Origin: a virus
Length of the DNA stretch: 64,000 bases
IMG/VR virus record: IMGVR_UViG_3300027736_000020
Span: 62,001-126,000 of that record
Strand: one strand, 5' to 3'
In this document: positions 62,738 through 64,000 of the stretch, one piece after another
How positions within the stretch are numbered: position 1 is the stretch's first letter
How the letters are laid out: the number at the start of each line of letters is the position of its first letter
Made by a program: the position numbers and the translations under genes
The notes under the pieces: model-generated
What the model saw: only the letters and a program-made list of their open reading frames with translations
Told to the model about the DNA's origin: nothing
Databases searched by the model: none

Positions 62738-63156
62738 CATTTCAATCATTTATTGAAGAATGGGAAATAATGCTCCCTGATGGAACAATTATACGCGACG
62801 AAATACAATATTCCTATGCGATGAGTCCAATAGGAGTTGAGATTGTTCCTCAAAAAAATCGCAGAATAATAACTAGTCCTGAAGGAGAAGAGGAATATGT
62901 TCCTGTTCCTGAGGATTATGAACAAAATCGCGTTGATCTTTGTGAGATTAATGATAAATGGAAAAAGCAAAATGAAAAATATTTTGAAAAACATGAACAC
63001 AGAGAAAAGGATTATCTTGAATACAGCAAATGGATAAGTAATAATCTTAAAGATTCGTCTTTGACAAGTCTTTTGATGACATTTGCTCCAAAATCTTCAA
63101 GCGTTTCAGGAATTAGTGGATTATTGCTGCGTCACACACAGAAGGAACAAAAATGA
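62734..63156 (+). CDS. Hypothetical protein
   Basis: 140 aa, beginning MTFQSFIEEWEIMLPDGT; its ATGA overlaps the previous stop. A small beta region ('EWEIMLPDGTIIRDEIQYSYAMSPIGVEIVPQ') is followed by a charged helical part ('NDKWKKQNEKYFEKHEHREKDYLEYSKWISNNL'). The end 'TSLLMTFAPKSSSVSGISGLLLRHTQKEQK' is less polar. The function is unknown. It is translationally coupled on both sides. Confidence 0.65.
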   Translation: MTFQSFIEEWEIMLPDGTIIRDEIQYSYAMSPIGVEIVPQKNRRIITSPEGEEEYVPVPEDYEQNRVDLCEINDKWKKQNEKYFEKHEHREKDYLEYSKWISNNLKDSSLTSLLMTFAPKSSSVSGISGLLLRHTQKEQK

Positions 63157-63323
63157 ACTGCTCACACTGCGGCGCAAAAGCACACACCCATGTTTTGTGG
63201 ATTATTCCCAAGGAAAATATTCTCCTGAAAGACAAAAGACTTATTTGTGAGGATTGCATTCCAGCCTTGAGAAGCATCTACGGAAAAAGAAGCGACAGGC
63301 AAATAGAAATTGAAAAATCTTGA
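63153..63323 (+). CDS. Very small zinc-finger-like protein
   Basis: 56 aa, beginning MNCSHCGAKAHTHVLWIIP. The start overlaps the previous stop (ATGA), and AAGGA lies 7 bases upstream. Cys3, Cys6, Cys32 and Cys35 ('NCSHC' and 'LICEDCIPAL') form two C-x-x-C pairs, a classic zinc ribbon. The short basic tail (RSIYGKRSDRQ) would suit nucleic-acid binding. Coding is supported by the ribosome site, the coupling and the intact metal motif. Confidence 0.65.
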   Translation: MNCSHCGAKAHTHVLWIIPKENILLKDKRLICEDCIPALRSIYGKRSDRQIEIEKS

Positions 63324-63339
63324 TCATGGCAAAGACATA

Positions 63340-63369
63340 GTTTATCTATAAAAAATTGCTATGATAAAC
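63340..63369 (+). promoter_or_regulatory. Inverted repeat and possible -10 box before the 121-aa gene
   Basis: GTTTATC (63340-63346) and GATAAAC (63363-63369) form an inverted repeat around an AT-rich centre with TATAAAAAA. TATGAT (63360-63365) resembles a -10 box 16 bases before the ATG at 63382. It could be a promoter with an operator, or a weak hairpin in the 58-base gap. No -35 box is seen. Confidence 0.3.
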
Positions 63370-63381
63370 AAAAGGTAGAAT

Positions 63382-63747
63382 ATGAACAGAGAAATAAGAA
63401 ATCTTGTTGAAAAATTGGCAAAATCCAATTTGAAAAAAGAACACGAAAAATCATTCGTACCAAAAGGAAGTATTCCTCGTGTCATGCACGTGGATTCATT
63501 TTCTGATAACACTCCTGATGTTTCTCATGTTCGCCATGGTTCCATGTTCATGATTACTGTTCATTTAAAAAATTCTCCTCTTTATGGAAAAACCTTGTTG
63601 CTTCAAAAATTAAAAAATGGATTTTACAAGTTAGTCACCGAAGACGGAGAAAAAGATTCACATGGTCCACAAAAAATTATTGTAGACATGGAAAAATCTC
63701 TTGTCAAGTATATGAATAAAAAAGGTGCAAAAAAATGGCAAGAATAA
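63382..63747 (+). CDS. Hypothetical protein, related to the centre of the 208-aa protein
   Basis: 121 aa, beginning MNREIRNLVEKLAKSNLKK, with AAAGG 7 bases upstream. After a basic helical start, the middle ('HGSMFMITVHLKNSPLYGKTLLLQKLKNGFYKLVTEDGE') matches the SH3-like centre of the protein at 37692-38318. The end is basic ('MEKSLVKYMNKKGAKKWQE'). The shared module suggests both contact the same partner. The gene overlaps the next one by 13 bases. Confidence 0.65.
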   Translation: MNREIRNLVEKLAKSNLKKEHEKSFVPKGSIPRVMHVDSFSDNTPDVSHVRHGSMFMITVHLKNSPLYGKTLLLQKLKNGFYKLVTEDGEKDSHGPQKIIVDMEKSLVKYMNKKGAKKWQE

Positions 63748-64000
63748 AACACGTAAAAATTCATGGAAAAACTCAACTAGTTAAATCTGAACCCAGTCTT
63801 CTTGATGTATATTTTTTCGATGGACAAGAAATCTTGACGAAAGCACAGGACCGTCCTCATGTATCTCCATCTGCAATGCAGATAGCGCAAACTCCCGCCT
63901 TTTTTCGAGGCAAAAAATCTTCACAGTCAAGAAAAACAAAATCTGTAAAAAAATCCATTGATGAAATCAGCCTTCTTGAAGTATTTTCCGGAGATGTCAT
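63735..64000 (+). CDS. Hypothetical protein, cut by right edge
   Basis: 88 codons visible from the ATG at 63735 (MARIKHVKIHGKTQLVKS) with no stop before the window ends. The start overlaps the previous gene by 13 bases. The sequence is basic, with 'LLDVYFFDGQEILTKAQDRPH' early and 'TKSVKKSIDEISLLEVFSGDV' at the edge. The latter includes the 'KKSI' type motif seen in several virion-region proteins here. The function is unknown. Confidence 0.55.
   Translation, partial: MARIKHVKIHGKTQLVKSEPSLLDVYFFDGQEILTKAQDRPHVSPSAMQIAQTPAFFRGKKSSQSRKTKSVKKSIDEISLLEVFSGDV

Noticed and set aside
1-64000. Alternative genetic code (stop-codon reassignment)
   Set aside because: TAA, TAG and TGA all end genes at sensible places just before new starts (for example TAG at 3933, TGA overlapping the start at 19449, TAA before 35418), and long genes have no in-frame stops.

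Overview
The window is a 64 kb piece of a large tailed-phage genome (Caudoviricetes, contractile myovirus-type tail). It carries a tail sheath, tail tube, tape-measure protein, baseplate hub and spike, several fibre genes, an HK97-fold capsid, a prohead protease and a candidate scaffold, packed tightly with short overlaps and mostly with clear Shine-Dalgarno sites. TAA, TAG and TGA all end genes, so the standard code applies. I saw no tRNA, IS, integrase, CRISPR or lysogeny gene. The host cannot be read from the sequence. A metagenomic or little-studied lytic jumbo-type phage fits best.

From 1 to about 61.75 kb every gene lies on the minus strand, so in transcription order one reads from right to left. 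61.7-37 kb: a block of giant, AT-rich genes. These are a 2566-aa protein ending in a UvrD/Rep-type SF1 helicase, a 2222-aa protein with a DprA/Smf fold (plus a second partial copy), and a 1363-aa protein with an HD phosphohydrolase domain. Small hypothetical proteins and a DUF559/Vsr-like nuclease lie among them. This block sits where portal and terminase genes are usually found, and I could identify neither in the window. 37-29 kb: neck-like proteins, prohead protease, acidic Gly/Pro-rich scaffold candidate and major capsid protein. 29-17.5 kb: completion proteins, an enlarged tail sheath, tail tube, two overlapping tail-assembly-chaperone frames, tape measure with a transglycosylase domain, and baseplate hub. 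17.5-1 kb: gpV-like spike with HxH motifs, then at least five fibre/adhesin genes with repeated and shuffled beta-rich modules. The last one runs off the left edge. From 61.8 kb to the right edge a divergent plus-strand operon of small unknown proteins begins, and its last gene runs off the right edge.

The main points of interest are as follows. (1) The trio of giant multidomain proteins fits the 'polyvalent protein' concept of large phage proteins thought to be packaged and injected with DNA. (2) Two of them share a 30-bp DNA segment with 29 identical bases although their surroundings are unrelated. (3) A +1 programmed frameshift site at the tail chaperones resembles the prfB site, with an SD-like stimulator at the same spacing. 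(4) Related beta-sandwich modules are inserted into several different structural genes, including the sheath. Three hairpin terminators follow the capsid gene, the tube gene and the 201-aa gene, and probably set relative amounts of late proteins.
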